Assembly: GCA_046330935.1 (NCBI GenBank)
Contig: JAXLRU010000006.1
Span: forward strand, 383,891 to 447,890
Origin: JAXLRU01 sp046330935
GTDB lineage: Bacteria; Actinomycetota; Actinomycetes; Actinomycetales; Kineosporiaceae
Reading direction: 5' to 3'
DNA: 64,000 nt
Positions 1-9,081 of this stretch are shown piece after piece. The position numbers and the translations under genes are program-made. Under the pieces are notes generated by a model, which saw only the letters and a program-made list of their open reading frames with translations, did no database searches and was not told the DNA's origin. Positions within the stretch are counted from its first letter, which is position 1; each line of letters begins with the position of its first letter.

Positions 1-165
1 GGCCCCCGGGTGCGGGCGCTGACGCCGTCGTCGTGCAAGGGGCTCGAGTTCGACCTCGTGGTGCTCGTGGAGCCTGCGTCGTTCGGCGAGGGCGTCACCG
101 GCGCCGTCGACCGCTACGTCGCGATGACCCGCGCCACGCGTGAGCTGGTCGTGCTCTCGGGATGA
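1..165 (+). CDS. C-terminal end of an SF1 (UvrD/HelD-like) helicase, partial
   Basis: The reading frame is open from base 1 and stops at 163-165, giving the last 54 residues of a protein that begins outside the window. The fragment contains KGLEFDLVV, typical of motif V of superfamily 1A helicases, and YVAMTRATRELVV, typical of motif VI, followed at once by the stop. That ending is usual in actinobacterial HelD/HelR-like ATPases, which act on RNA polymerase, and in UvrD-like proteins. The family is well supported, but the subgroup cannot be decided without the N-terminus. Confidence 0.8.
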   Translation, partial: GPRVRALTPSSCKGLEFDLVVLVEPASFGEGVTGAVDRYVAMTRATRELVVLSG

Positions 166-269
166 ACGGTGAGGGCATTGCTTATCCCCCGCAGAGGGCT
201 ATCGTGCCGCCCGACGGGGCGCGGATGTCGCCGGCGCAGCCGGCACCGCCTCGACGGGGAGGACCATCC

Positions 270-2096
270 ATGCGACCCATCACCCTCCGGCGTGCCCGCT
301 CGGGCGGGGCACGGGCGGCCGCCGCAACCGCCGCACTGGCGGTGCTGCTGACGGCCGCCGCCCTTCCGGCGTCCGCCGAGCCGACCCCGAACCCCACGAA
401 CCCCAAGCCGGTCGCGGTGAAGGTCGGAGGATCGACGGCGTCGACCCTCGACGTCGTCGTGCCCGGCCGGGCCGTGACCGCCACGTTCCTCGGGACGGCG
501 GGCCGACTGCTCACCCTGAGCACGTACGGGTCGAGCCTGCCCGGCAGCGAGTTCACGCTGATCGGCCCCGACCGCAAGGCGCGGATGACCCTGCCCGCGA
601 TCGGCGACTCGTTCCGGCAGCTGCGCGCGCTCGACGCGACCGGCCGGTGGACGCTGCGGCTCACCCCGCCCTCCGGGGCCACCGGGAGCCTGTCGTTCAC
701 CCTCGCCTACGCGGCGTCCGAGGCGCTGCGGCTGCAGACCGGCGCCGAGACCCTGCTGTCCCTGCCCCGCGGCGGCGAGGTGCAGGCGTACACGTTCACC
801 GGGCGCAAGGGACGCCGCCCGACCCTCACCGTGACCCGCGCGCACTGGACCTCGGACACCTCCGACTACTCCGGTATGTGGGCCGGGCTCTACGGGCCCG
901 ACGGCCGCATGTGGGGCGACTTCGAGGCCGTCAGCGGTGCCTTCCCCGACGGCTACCAGCAGTGGCGGGAGCCCCGCGACGGGCTGGGAGCCGCATCGCA
1001 GTTGCCCGAGAACGGCACGTGGACGCTCCTGTTCGGCGGCACCAACGGCTCCTACGGGTCGCAGGCGTTCCGGCTCAATCAGATCAGCAACCAGCGGCGC
1101 GAGCTGGCGTTCGACGCCGTCACCCGCGTCGCCGTCTCCTCACGGGGCCAAGACGTCGCCTACCGCTTCGCCGGGGAGGTCGGCAAGCGGGTCGTCGTCG
1201 ACCTGCTGTCGGCGACCTGGCGCAACCGTGGCGTCGCGAGCATGGCCCTGCTGCGTCCCGACGGCACGCAGTTCGAGCGCTTCGACCGGATGACCGAGCC
1301 GATGCCCGTGCCCGACCTGTTCGAGTCGGCGCCGCTCGACGTCCCCGGCACCTGGACGCTGCTGGTCGACCCGTATGGGGACACCATCGGCGGCCAGGTC
1401 ATGAGCGTCGGCCTGATCGACGACCCCGCTCCCGTCGCGGCCGCCTGGGGGACGCCCGTGACCGCCACCGTCGCCCACCCCGGGCAGGTGGCCTCCTTGA
1501 CGGTTCCCGCCCGGCCCGGTCGCCGGCTCGTCCTGCACGTGAGCGGGTCGTCCTGGTCGTCGGCGTCCGCCGGCGGCGCACCCGCGAAGCCCGTGCGGGT
1601 GGTCGCAAGGTCGTTCGACGGCGCCCAGTTCGCGTGGGCCGACCTCGACGCCGCGGGGTCGTCGGTGCTGGACGTCGACGGCACCACCTCGGTGCCCGGC
1701 GACTGGACGATCCTCGTCGATCCCCAGGACGACGCCGTCGGGTCGGCGACGTTCACCCTGGACAGCGTCGAGGACGTCGTCGGGAACACGGGCTACGACG
1801 AGCCCCTCGACGTGACCGTCGCGAAGCCGTACCAGCAGGGCCGGTACGCGTTCTCGGGGTCCTCCGACGACTGGGTCGTCTACGCCCGTTACTCGGGGTC
1901 CACGTTCGCCCCCGGTCAGGTGGCGCTGCGCCTGCTCGACGCCGACGGCCACGACCTGGGCCGTACCGAGCTGACGGACAGCCCCGACGGCGTGGTCATG
2001 GTCGGCTCCGGGCCGCCCGGGACGCGGGTGCTCGTCGTCGACCCCGTCGGCGAGGCCACCGGCAGCATCCGGGTCACGCTCACCCGGCGGCCCTGA
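270..2096 (+). CDS. Large secreted protein of repeated beta-rich segments, function unknown
   Basis: 608 residues. I chose the ATG at 270 because GGGGAGGA lies just upstream and the product then starts with an Arg-rich n-region, a long Ala/Leu core and an AxA-type cleavage site near residue 35. An upstream in-frame start at 162 would put the signal peptide too far inside. The mature part repeats segments with the pattern 'GTWTLLVDP..' and 'GDWTILVDP..' (about five copies), recalling bacterial pre-peptidase C-terminal-like or jelly-roll domains. There is no catalytic motif, lipobox or sorting signal. It probably acts outside the cell, for binding or structure; this is inferred from the repeats only. 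Confidence 0.75.
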   Translation: MRPITLRRARSGGARAAAATAALAVLLTAAALPASAEPTPNPTNPKPVAVKVGGSTASTLDVVVPGRAVTATFLGTAGRLLTLSTYGSSLPGSEFTLIGPDRKARMTLPAIGDSFRQLRALDATGRWTLRLTPPSGATGSLSFTLAYAASEALRLQTGAETLLSLPRGGEVQAYTFTGRKGRRPTLTVTRAHWTSDTSDYSGMWAGLYGPDGRMWGDFEAVSGAFPDGYQQWREPRDGLGAASQLPENGTWTLLFGGTNGSYGSQAFRLNQISNQRRELAFDAVTRVAVSSRGQDVAYRFAGEVGKRVVVDLLSATWRNRGVASMALLRPDGTQFERFDRMTEPMPVPDLFESAPLDVPGTWTLLVDPYGDTIGGQVMSVGLIDDPAPVAAAWGTPVTATVAHPGQVASLTVPARPGRRLVLHVSGSSWSSASAGGAPAKPVRVVARSFDGAQFAWADLDAAGSSVLDVDGTTSVPGDWTILVDPQDDAVGSATFTLDSVEDVVGNTGYDEPLDVTVAKPYQQGRYAFSGSSDDWVVYARYSGSTFAPGQVALRLLDADGHDLGRTELTDSPDGVVMVGSGPPGTRVLVVDPVGEATGSIRVTLTRRP

Positions 2097-2173
2097 CCCC
2101 GTCCGCACCGCACGTCGGCGCTGCGGCCGGGGCATCCGGTAGCCTGCCTCGTGCCGGTCGCAGCGCCGGCGAC

Positions 2174-2246
2174 GCCCTCGTAGCTCAGTGGATAGAGCAT
2201 CGGTTTCCTAAACCGTGTGTCGGAGGTTCGAGTCCTCTCGGGGGCA
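2174..2246 (+). tRNA. tRNA-Arg (anticodon CCT)
   Basis: A cloverleaf can be drawn. The acceptor GCCCTCG pairs with CGGGGGC (one G-U) and the D arm is GCTC/GAGC. The anticodon loop TTCCTAA has CCT at 34-36, and the T arm GGAGG/CCTCT surrounds TTCGAGT. The discriminator is A; CCA is not encoded. It reads AGG codons. Several accessory elements follow it directly, in keeping with tRNA genes as integration sites, but I see no integrase and no second copy of the tRNA 3' end in the window. Confidence 0.95.
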
Positions 2247-2381
2247 CCTGTCTGGCCCGCACGACCATCCTCGGTGTAGGGCCGCCTGGCCATTCCGTGC
2301 ACGCGCCGCGTGCATCGACCCGCACAGCATCGTCGTTCGGTCCCGTGGAAAGACTTCTCATGCCGCTGCGGGGCTTACATC

Positions 2382-2545
2382 ATGACGTACGTGAACGCCG
2401 AGACCAGGAGCGCCGCAGAAGCGCGCACGAAGTGGAGGGCGCTCCTCGACGCCGTCGGACGACCCACCCGCGCTACGTCGTCACCCGCAACGGCCTCTCT
2501 GGCGTCGTGGTGATGTCCGTGGAGGACCTGGAAGCGCTGGAGTAG
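2382..2545 (+). pseudogene. Phd/YefM (RelB)-type antitoxin, frameshifted
   Basis: The ATG at 2382 opens a frame encoding MTYVNAETRSAAEARTKWRA, resembling the N-terminus of Phd/YefM antitoxins, which bind DNA and neutralise a RelE/YoeB toxin. Near 2455-2465 the homology passes to another frame, which encodes HPRYVVTRNGLSGVVVMSVE and ends with the stop at 2543-2545. Together the halves make a near full-length antitoxin, so one small indel has broken the gene (or there is a sequence error). The recognisable toxin remnant downstream supports the assignment. Confidence 0.65.
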
Positions 2546-2623
2546 ACCCTCGACATCCTGAGTCAGCCTGGCGAGGTGGCAGCGCGAAGTGACGGGGCAA
2601 TCCCTGCCCGACGAGGGGTGTAA

Positions 2624-2707
2624 CGGATCATCTACCGCATCCACGGGGACGTCGTGCAGGTGCAGGTCGATCACCATCGTCACAGATCGACGGCCTATCA
2701 CTCGTGA
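2624..2707 (+). pseudogene. RelE/ParE-family toxin remnant (C-terminal fragment)
   Basis: An open stretch without its own start encodes RIIYRIHGDVVQVQVDHHRH and ends at TGA 2705-2707. Its first half matches the closing strands of RelE/YoeB toxins (pattern 'YRI.DD.VQVQV....HR..VY'). The rest of the toxin between the antitoxin relic and this piece is missing or unreadable. I interpret it as the end of the toxin gene that belonged to the frameshifted antitoxin at 2382. It is not expected to be functional. Confidence 0.5.
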
Positions 2708-2752
2708 CCTGCGCGCTGCGCTCCTATCGCCAGCTCATGACGCAATGGCGAT

Positions 2753-3466
2753 TCACACCCCTTGCGTCCGGGCGAAGGAGGCGATGCGCTCGTTCCTGCT
2801 GCGAATGAAATCCATCGACCGCGACATGTACGCTCGGTACTTGTGGGCATCCGCGATCGGAAAGGGGTCACCGTCAAATCCCGAGTGTTCGGCGAGGAAT
2901 TTCACCGAGGTCGTCGCGTCATCGACGAGGTCTTCGAGCAGGAAGTGACGTACGTACCCGCTAAATGAACCGAAGAGAGCGAAGAAGTCCTGGTATACGC
3001 TGAGACAGCGGGCCAGCGGGCTGTCGATGCCACTGTAATGAAGACGGATGCACTCGAGGGTCAGGTCAAATCGGTCGCGGATCCTCGGGTGCACGCCCCG
3101 CTGCTGATTGATCGACATACGCCACACGCCGTCAACCTGCTTCCTGGTGGGGAACACTAGGTAAGCCCCCACGGTACAGCCGAGGTCGTAGAAGGCAGTC
3201 AGCTCGGCCTCCGGGATCTCCGAGATAGCCCGAACCAGGGGGGCGGGACGCGTCCAGTTAAGGTACGTGTGCGTGATAGCGTCACTGGCAAGCCAGAACT
3301 CGCCCAGGCGTGAGGAATGGTGCAGCCGCGAATCGAGGGCGAAGTGCTCGCCACCCGGCAACGGCTTGCTCCACAGGAGCTGGTGGTACCGACGCAACGT
3401 CGAGCTATGGCTGTCGGGATCACGGCCCCTCGCATCGGTCCGAACGTCGAAAGTAGTGTCGATCAC
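2753..3466 (-). CDS. Hypothetical protein, possibly DUF6994 family
   Basis: 237 residues starting MIDTTFDVRTDARGRDPDSH. I recall this opening and the 'LRRYHQLLWSKPLP' motif from an uncharacterised family labelled DUF6994, but cannot check it. There is no signal peptide or membrane segment; the protein looks globular, with many aromatic residues. Base composition is clearly lower in G+C than neighbours, and A/T-ending codons are common, which suggests acquisition by transfer. It sits between the dead toxin-antitoxin relic and an IS30 element, i.e. in an accessory island. I cannot assign a function. Confidence 0.7.
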   Translation of the reverse strand: MIDTTFDVRTDARGRDPDSHSSTLRRYHQLLWSKPLPGGEHFALDSRLHHSSRLGEFWLASDAITHTYLNWTRPAPLVRAISEIPEAELTAFYDLGCTVGAYLVFPTRKQVDGVWRMSINQQRGVHPRIRDRFDLTLECIRLHYSGIDSPLARCLSVYQDFFALFGSFSGYVRHFLLEDLVDDATTSVKFLAEHSGFDGDPFPIADAHKYRAYMSRSMDFIRSRNERIASFARTQGV

Positions 3467-3568
3467 GCCGCCTCGCCTCCGTTAGCTGCTACCGAGTGCA
3501 CGTGCGCATCCATCGTGCGACGTTCTCCTGCGCAGCCCCAACTTCGATCTTGCCGCGCATGCGGCGGC

Positions 3569-4673
3569 GGTGTCAAGTGGTGGGTGCACCAGTTGATGCC
3601 TGGAGTAGGCGGTTGAGTTCTTCGGTGGGTTTCATCCAGTTGAGGGTGGCGCGGGGGCGGTCGTTGAGTTCGTCGGCGACGGCGTCGAGTTCGGCTTGGG
3701 TGTAGCCGGAGAGGTCGGTGCCCTTGGGGAAGTATTGGCGGAGGAGGCCGTTGGTGTTCTCGTTGGTGCCGCGCTGCCAGGGCTTGTGGGGGTCGCAGAA
3801 GAACACGGGGACGCCGGAGACAATGGTGAACTTCGCGTGAGCGGCCATCTCCTTGCCCTGGTCCCAGGTGATGGACTTGCGGAGGAACTCGGGCAGGGTG
3901 GCGATCTTCGCGGCGAGCAGGATCGCGCACCGTTCGGCTGTGCGGTCGTAGGGGACCCGTACGAGCATCGCGTACCGGGTGGTCCGCTCGACGAGCGTCA
4001 TGATCTGCGACTTCCCGCCGGCGCCGATGATCAGGTCGCCTTCCCAGTGTCCGGGCACGGCCCGGTCAGCGGCCTCCGCGGGCCGCTCACTGATGTTGAC
4101 CATGCCGACGATCTGGCCCTTGACCTGGGCGATCCTCGACGACGGTACGCGCCGGGTCCGGCCCTGACGCAGGCTGATCTTCAGTTGGGTCCGCAGTTCC
4201 CCGCGAGCCTGCAGGTACAGGCACTGGTAGATCGTCTCGTGGGACACCCGCATAGTCTCGTCGTCGGGATGGTCCACCCGCAGCCGGCGGCTGATCTCGG
4301 CCGGGGACCACTTCCTGCCCAGGCCGGCGTTGACCGCGTCGTGCAGCCGCTGCGACGCCACGAGGACCCGCTCCTTCGGCCGTCCCCGTTGGGCATCAGC
4401 GCGCTTCTGCGCCACGACCGCCCGGTAGGCCTCACGGCCACCGTTACGCGCGACCTCCCGACAAACCACCCCGTGATTGCGGCCCAGCACCACCGCTATC
4501 CCACGGAAACTGGACCCCGCCGCGATCCCCCGAGAAATCATTTCCCGATCGGCAACGGTCAATTCCACGCCACGCATCCCGATCGCACCAATTCTCGTAT
4601 CCGACGATCCCGAAACCTGCGCTATCCTACCGCCAGGCCGGAATCCCGTGCGGTGCACTCACCCTATGACGCC
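3569..4673 (-). mobile_element. IS30-family insertion sequence
   Basis: About 1.1 kb bounded by imperfect inverted repeats: GGTGTCAAGTGGTGGGTGCA at 3569-3588 (continuing to 3590) and its counterpart at 4652-4673. They match at roughly 17 of 22 positions, with GGTG/GTGCACC best conserved. It contains one intact transposase gene on the minus strand. No direct target repeat is evident at these ends, so the exact outer bases are uncertain and the insertion may be old. Confidence 0.75.
3573..4658 (-). CDS. IS30-family transposase
   Basis: 361 residues, normal for IS30 DDE transposases. An N-terminal helix-turn-helix (around 'FRGIAVVLGRNHGVVCREVA', residues 52-71) should bind the terminal repeats. 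The catalytic core shows the first Asp in GHWEGDLIIGA, the second in TWDQGKEM and the Glu in RGTNENTNG, so all three acidic residues are present. The GTG at 4658 lies inside the right inverted repeat; ATG 4577 (MRGVELT) is an alternative start. The gene looks intact, so the element may still be active. Confidence 0.9.
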   Translation of the reverse strand: MHRTGFRPGGRIAQVSGSSDTRIGAIGMRGVELTVADREMISRGIAAGSSFRGIAVVLGRNHGVVCREVARNGGREAYRAVVAQKRADAQRGRPKERVLVASQRLHDAVNAGLGRKWSPAEISRRLRVDHPDDETMRVSHETIYQCLYLQARGELRTQLKISLRQGRTRRVPSSRIAQVKGQIVGMVNISERPAEAADRAVPGHWEGDLIIGAGGKSQIMTLVERTTRYAMLVRVPYDRTAERCAILLAAKIATLPEFLRKSITWDQGKEMAAHAKFTIVSGVPVFFCDPHKPWQRGTNENTNGLLRQYFPKGTDLSGYTQAELDAVADELNDRPRATLNWMKPTEELNRLLQASTGAPTT

Positions 4674-4711
4674 AAGGGCTTTCGCCTACCTCGTCGCGAT
4701 GCGGCCATCGA

Positions 4712-5770
4712 TCAATCGGTGGGTGGAGCAACCAGCAGATCATCGGCTAGCTGAGGGCAGTGCCAGCGTCGCTGAACAGTCGGTCCTTGTCGCATGAGGG
4801 CGAGGATGAGACTGCGCGCCGCACGTGCGACGTGTACCTGCTCTCGATCTGTCAGCAGATGGATCAGGACCGACGGCTCCCGGAACTCCAGAGCGACGCC
4901 GTCTTTCGCCGCTGCGCGGTGCGGCACCTCCACCGTGGTGATTCCAGCCCGCCTGCGAGCCCTCGACACGGCAATAGGCTCATCTTTGAGCACGGACCGA
5001 CGAACCACCAGGAACCCCCATGGATCTCTCGGACGCCCGACATGATGCCCGAGCACCAGAACCTCCATGGCATTGACCGAGAGCGCGCCGAGTCGTGGCC
5101 AGGTGGCGTGATTCGTGGACGGCGCTGCTGTCGCCACCCAGAACGCCCCTTCGGTGCGGTCCGGGAAGGGAACACAAGTTGCCACGAAGGCCCGCATGGC
5201 AGCGACGACGTCATCCGCGAGCGGGGAGGAACAAAGGCGGGCGTAAGCCCGGACGGTACGGTCTCGCTGCCCGGGAACCTCCGATCGGCGCCCCGGGCTC
5301 ATGATCTCGGATGAGCCGTCGCGTTCCCATCCTCGCCAGCCCTGGTCTTCCGGGCCGCCCGCGAGCCAGTCGGCCTGCTCGTCCGTGGTGACGACGAGTG
5401 CTAAATCGGTCCCCGCCGACGGAGAGTCGAGTACATGTATCACGTTACGAAGAACAGCGCCAGCATCTCGGCGAGCGGCGATGACGGCCTGTTCGACCTC
5501 GTCCAGCCGCTCGGGCGGGCATCGATGCAAGCCCATCGTCACCAGATCGGCCCAACGCCGGCGATGCGCGGTGAAGCGTCGGACCACATCGACCGCTTGG
5601 CCCACGTACTCCTGGCCGTCAGCGAAAATCAGACGGTAGATGCCGCAACGACCGCTGGCCCTCGGAAACAGATGGGCGACCGACTCCAGCCCTCGCACGT
5701 CGTGCTGCGCGACAGAGAGCTGCACGCGAGGACGCTTCGGATCCGGGTACGGACTGTCGCGATGACTCAT
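4712..5770 (-). CDS. GIY-YIG-like domain protein, function unknown
   Basis: About 352 residues from ATG 5770; an in-frame ATG at 5851 would add 27 Arg-rich residues, and neither start has a convincing ribosome site. Near residues 40-75 the protein reads CGIYRLIFADGQEYVGQAVD followed by a basic stretch, matching the GIY-(10-11)-YxG core of GIY-YIG nucleases, which cut DNA with one metal ion. The remaining ~280 residues are unrecognised and carry many Arg and His. It may be an endonuclease of a mobile or defence element, or a protein that keeps only the fold. It lies next to the IS30 element. Confidence 0.6.
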   Translation of the reverse strand: MSHRDSPYPDPKRPRVQLSVAQHDVRGLESVAHLFPRASGRCGIYRLIFADGQEYVGQAVDVVRRFTAHRRRWADLVTMGLHRCPPERLDEVEQAVIAARRDAGAVLRNVIHVLDSPSAGTDLALVVTTDEQADWLAGGPEDQGWRGWERDGSSEIMSPGRRSEVPGQRDRTVRAYARLCSSPLADDVVAAMRAFVATCVPFPDRTEGAFWVATAAPSTNHATWPRLGALSVNAMEVLVLGHHVGRPRDPWGFLVVRRSVLKDEPIAVSRARRRAGITTVEVPHRAAAKDGVALEFREPSVLIHLLTDREQVHVARAARSLILALMRQGPTVQRRWHCPQLADDLLVAPPTD

Positions 5771-5989
5771 GGCCTCAGCGACCCTGCGGCGCCCGACGGG
5801 CCACTGCGCCAGCGATCGGGCGACGCACGCCACCCCTGGCAACCCATCCACGGATCGTTCGTCTCGTCTGCATCATCATCCACGTCGTCCCATCGCCCGC
5901 CCTGCCGCCTCCGCGTCGACCAATAGCACGAGCGCCCACCTAGGCACCAGCAGCGACGTGAGCCCGCGCGTGCGGTGACCGGGAAAGGC

Positions 5990-6841
5990 TCAGGGAACCA
6001 GGACGGCGCGGGCCTCCTCGGCCTCGACGGGCACGCTCGGGCTGTCCACGGTCGCGGTGCCCTCGACCGGCCACCACTCGTCGGTTCCGACGACGCGGAA
6101 GCGCCCCTCGTACGTCGTCGACAGCGACACCTGGTACCGCCCCGGCTTCACATACACGTGGGAGGTCGAGAGATCGGGGTAGGGGCCGCCGGGATTGCCG
6201 GTGACCAGCGTCTGCCCGTCCCCGTACGCCCAGGAGTAGGACACCGGCGTCGCCTCGACCTCCACCCGCACCCCCAGCACCGTCGTGCGCAGCACGACGG
6301 TGTTCGCCTCCACGTAGGCGTTCATCGGATAGTTGATCAACACCGGGCGGCCCTGCGGCTGCAGGCGCAATCCACCAGGCGGCAGCGGGAGGCGCTGGAA
6401 GTCCCGGACCGCGAACGCGGGCACCGCAGGCTCATCGTCAGGTTCCGGCAGAGCCCTCACGCACCTCTGGCCGACGAGATCCCAGTCGTCTCCGCCGGGG
6501 TTCGCCAGCGTCGTCGTGGCGAAGGTCCACATCAGGAAGAGACCACTCTCGGTCGCACACAGTCGGTACGCCCTTTCGCAGATCTCGTTGCCCCTCTCAC
6601 CCATCGCTCGGTTGTTCCCAGGACACGCGGGAGTGTGCTCGATCCGCCGTGGCTGCGTGACGTGTGCGACCTGGGCTGATGACGCCGACGGCGTCGCGGA
6701 ACGTTGCTGCTTCTCCGCCCCGACCCCAATGGTTCCGTCACCGGCGCGCGCCTGGGGAGCCCACACATCGTCGCCAGGGTCGGTCGGTGCGGGCGAGGCA
6801 GCGGCGGCGACCAGGAGCGCCGCCACGACGATGCTCTTCAC
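5990..6841 (-). CDS. Secreted PKD-domain protein (copy 1)
   Basis: 283 residues from GTG 6841, which overlaps the upstream lipoprotein stop by 4 bp (GTGA). Residues 1-16 form a short signal peptide. Four Cys lie in the middle (in TPACPGNN, NEICERAYRLC and GQRCVRAL). A PKD-like beta-sandwich follows: 'SYSWAYGDGQTLVT', then 'SHVYVKPGRYQVSLSTTYEG' near residues 200-250. It ends in 'EARAVLVP', shared with the copy at 13762 and the remnant at 12927. PKD domains usually mediate extracellular protein or glycan contacts. Coupled translation suggests it works with the DUF6318-type lipoprotein encoded upstream. Confidence 0.8.
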   Translation of the reverse strand: MKSIVVAALLVAAAASPAPTDPGDDVWAPQARAGDGTIGVGAEKQQRSATPSASSAQVAHVTQPRRIEHTPACPGNNRAMGERGNEICERAYRLCATESGLFLMWTFATTTLANPGGDDWDLVGQRCVRALPEPDDEPAVPAFAVRDFQRLPLPPGGLRLQPQGRPVLINYPMNAYVEANTVVLRTTVLGVRVEVEATPVSYSWAYGDGQTLVTGNPGGPYPDLSTSHVYVKPGRYQVSLSTTYEGRFRVVGTDEWWPVEGTATVDSPSVPVEAEEARAVLVP

Positions 6842-7461
6842 TTCGTCTTCTCTGGATCGACCGTGAGCTTCACGATCACCCAGCGGAAGCCGTCCCAGGA
6901 GAGGCGGGAATCCATGCCCGCCCCCTTGACAGCTTTCTCCGTCTTGAGCGTCGCCCCGTCAGGGTAGGAGACGAGCACGGCCTGGGTCTGATCGAACGCT
7001 GCGCGGATAACGACCTGATCCGGGTCCCCCGTCGGCGTCCCTACCACGAGTCGGTTAGTGAACCCTGCGCCTTTGAACCGGCGGTCCCGACCTCGCAGGC
7101 CTTCCACCGCCGAGATCGTGCTCTTGCAGAACTCGGACTCGGCAGAGCACACATTGCGCAGCGGATCAGGGTCGGCTGCGGCGAAGGCATACGCGTAGAG
7201 GTCGAGGAAGTGCCGGAACGCGGCCTCGGCGCCGGCCACCGTGTGCTCGGACGCTGCGGGCGGCAGCGTCGGCGGCAACAGCACCCCCGCCGTACCCCCG
7301 GAGTACGTCTCGGTCGGACTGGCCACCGTCACCGACCCCGAGGGCCGTTCACCGCCGTCCGAGCACCCCGACACCCCCATCGCCACCAGCACGAGCCCGA
7401 CCAACACCCCACGACGGACCCCACGACGGACCCCATGCCTGACACCCCACACCCCGACCAT
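6838..7461 (-). CDS. DUF6318-type lipoprotein (copy 1)
   Basis: 207 residues from ATG 7461; a GTG at 7503 is possible. The signal peptide ends in a lipobox (GVSGC), so the protein should be lipid-anchored outside the membrane. A Thr/Ser/Pro linker leads to a conserved domain beginning 'LPPTLPPAASEHTVAGAEAA' and including 'HFLDLYAYAFAAADPDPLRN', with a Cys pair near 'ESEFCKSTI'. I recognise this as DUF6318, an actinobacterial family of unknown role with an NTF2/cystatin-like size. It is translationally coupled to the PKD protein at 5990. Two paralogs occur at 13046 and 14610. Confidence 0.8.
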   Translation of the reverse strand: MVGVWGVRHGVRRGVRRGVLVGLVLVAMGVSGCSDGGERPSGSVTVASPTETYSGGTAGVLLPPTLPPAASEHTVAGAEAAFRHFLDLYAYAFAAADPDPLRNVCSAESEFCKSTISAVEGLRGRDRRFKGAGFTNRLVVGTPTGDPDQVVIRAAFDQTQAVLVSYPDGATLKTEKAVKGAGMDSRLSWDGFRWVIVKLTVDPEKTK

Positions 7462-8205
7462 GCGCCGCACCCTAGCCAGAATCCGACCCACCCCGTCGCC
7501 CACCCGCGATCACCTGTGGACAACCGGCCCCAGCACCCGGTGCGCCCCCGGCTACCGCGACGACGCCGTCCAGGCGAGCACCGTCCGCGCGACAGACGGG
7601 GCGAACCGGGCTGCGGTTGCAGGAACGCCGTCAGTCTTGCAGCGAGAGAGGCGTGGATAAGAACGTTGACATGGATGGTTGTCCTGCCTACTTTTCTATC
7701 CATGCCGCAGTTGCAGGCGCTCCCCGCGACATTCACGACCAAGCAGGCACGCGCCCAGGGCGTCCATCCTCGCGACCTGTACCGGTGGCGGGACAGCGGC
7801 GACGTGATCGAACTGTCCCGAGGGGTCTTCCGGCAGGCAGACGCCCCCGAGCCCACCTACCCCGAGTTGCTGGCCGTCCACCACCGCAGCCCTGCCGCGG
7901 TCGTGTGCCTCATCTCCGCCGCCGCCGTCCACGACCTCACGGATGAGATCCCCCGAGCCGTTCAGGTCGCCGTACCCCGGGGCACGAGGGCGCCGCGCAT
8001 CACCTACCCGCCCACGGGGGTGCACCACTTCGAGATCGCGACCTTCGGGCTGGACCGGACCTCGGTGGAGGCGGCCCCCGGCGAGCCCGTTCCCGTGTAC
8101 TCACCCGCTCGGACGGTCGTCGATCTGATGCGTCTCCGACACCGCATCGGCGAGCCCGTCGCCGGGACTGCTGCAGGTTTCGTTGACACGGGTGGTGTTG
8201 GGTGG

Positions 8206-9081
8206 TCAGGCCGCTGAGGCGGTGGCGTAGATGGTCTCGTACTCGATGGGGGTGAGGCGGCCGAGGCGGGCTTGGCGGCGTCGGTGGTGGTAGGTCCGTT
8301 CGATCCAGCCAACGATCGCGGCGCGGAGCTGGTCGCGGGTGTCCCAGTGTCGGCGGTCGAGGACGTTCTTCTGCAGGAGGGCGAAGAACGACTCCATCGC
8401 AGCGTTGTCGCCGGCTGCGCCGACGCGGCCCATCGACCCGCGCAGCCCGTGCTTGGTGATCGCGGCCACGTACTTCCGGGACCGGAACTGACTGCCCCGA
8501 TCCGAGTGGATCACGCAGCCCGTCACAGCCGGGCTGCCGCCTCGGCGGCGCACTGCGGTCTCGAGGGCTGCCACGGCCAGGCGGGACTTCATCCGGTCAC
8601 TGATCGAGTACCCGACGATCTTGTTGGAGTACACGTCCTTGACCGCGCACAGGTACAGCTTCCCCTCACCAGTGCGGTGTTCGGTGATGTCGGTGAGCCA
8701 GATCCGGTTCGGCGCCGGCGCGGTGAACTCCCGCCGGACCAGGTCGTCGTGGACCGGCGGCCCGGGCCGCTTGCCCTTACCCCGACGCCGAGCGTGGGCC
8801 GACCACAAGCCCTGCTGGGAGCACAAGCGCCACACCCTGCGGTCCCCCACATGGTGGCCGTCGCCGCGCAGTTCGTCGGCGAGGAGCCGGTACCCGAACT
8901 CCGGGTCGCTGGCGTGGGCGTCGATCGCGGCGTTGGTCAAGTACGCATCGTCGAGGTCGCGGGCGGTGACCGGCGCGGCGCACCAGGCGTAGTAGGCCTG
9001 GCGGGAGAACCCCAACACCCGGCAGGTCACCGTGACGGGGATCCCGTCGACGGCCAACTCACGGACCAGCGGGTAGATCAT
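8206..9081 (-). CDS. IS3-family transposase OrfB (integrase-core)
   Basis: 291 residues from ATG 9081, or the C-terminal part of a frameshift fusion with OrfA. The N-terminus has the HTH_21-like segment ('SRQAYYAW'). The rve/DDE core shows the first Asp in 'IWLTDITEH', the second in 'VIHSDRGSQF' and the Glu in 'NAAMESFFALL', so the triad is complete. The overlap with orfA is ATGA, preceded by CCCCAAAA, where -1 slippage could give the usual OrfAB transposase. It lies inside the AbiEi antitoxin gene. Confidence 0.92.
   Translation of the reverse strand: MIYPLVRELAVDGIPVTVTCRVLGFSRQAYYAWCAAPVTARDLDDAYLTNAAIDAHASDPEFGYRLLADELRGDGHHVGDRRVWRLCSQQGLWSAHARRRGKGKRPGPPVHDDLVRREFTAPAPNRIWLTDITEHRTGEGKLYLCAVKDVYSNKIVGYSISDRMKSRLAVAALETAVRRRGGSPAVTGCVIHSDRGSQFRSRKYVAAITKHGLRGSMGRVGAAGDNAAMESFFALLQKNVLDRRHWDTRDQLRAAIVGWIERTYHHRRRQARLGRLTPIEYETIYATASAA

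Noticed and set aside
162..269. Start of the first secreted protein at ATG 162.
   Set aside because: It would bury the signal peptide behind ~36 Pro/Arg-rich residues; ATG 270 has a strong ribosome site and a normal signal peptide.
2174..2246. Use of tRNA-Arg as an att site with a second copy inside the window.
   Set aside because: I found no repeat of the tRNA 3' end downstream and no integrase gene, so no att pair can be claimed.
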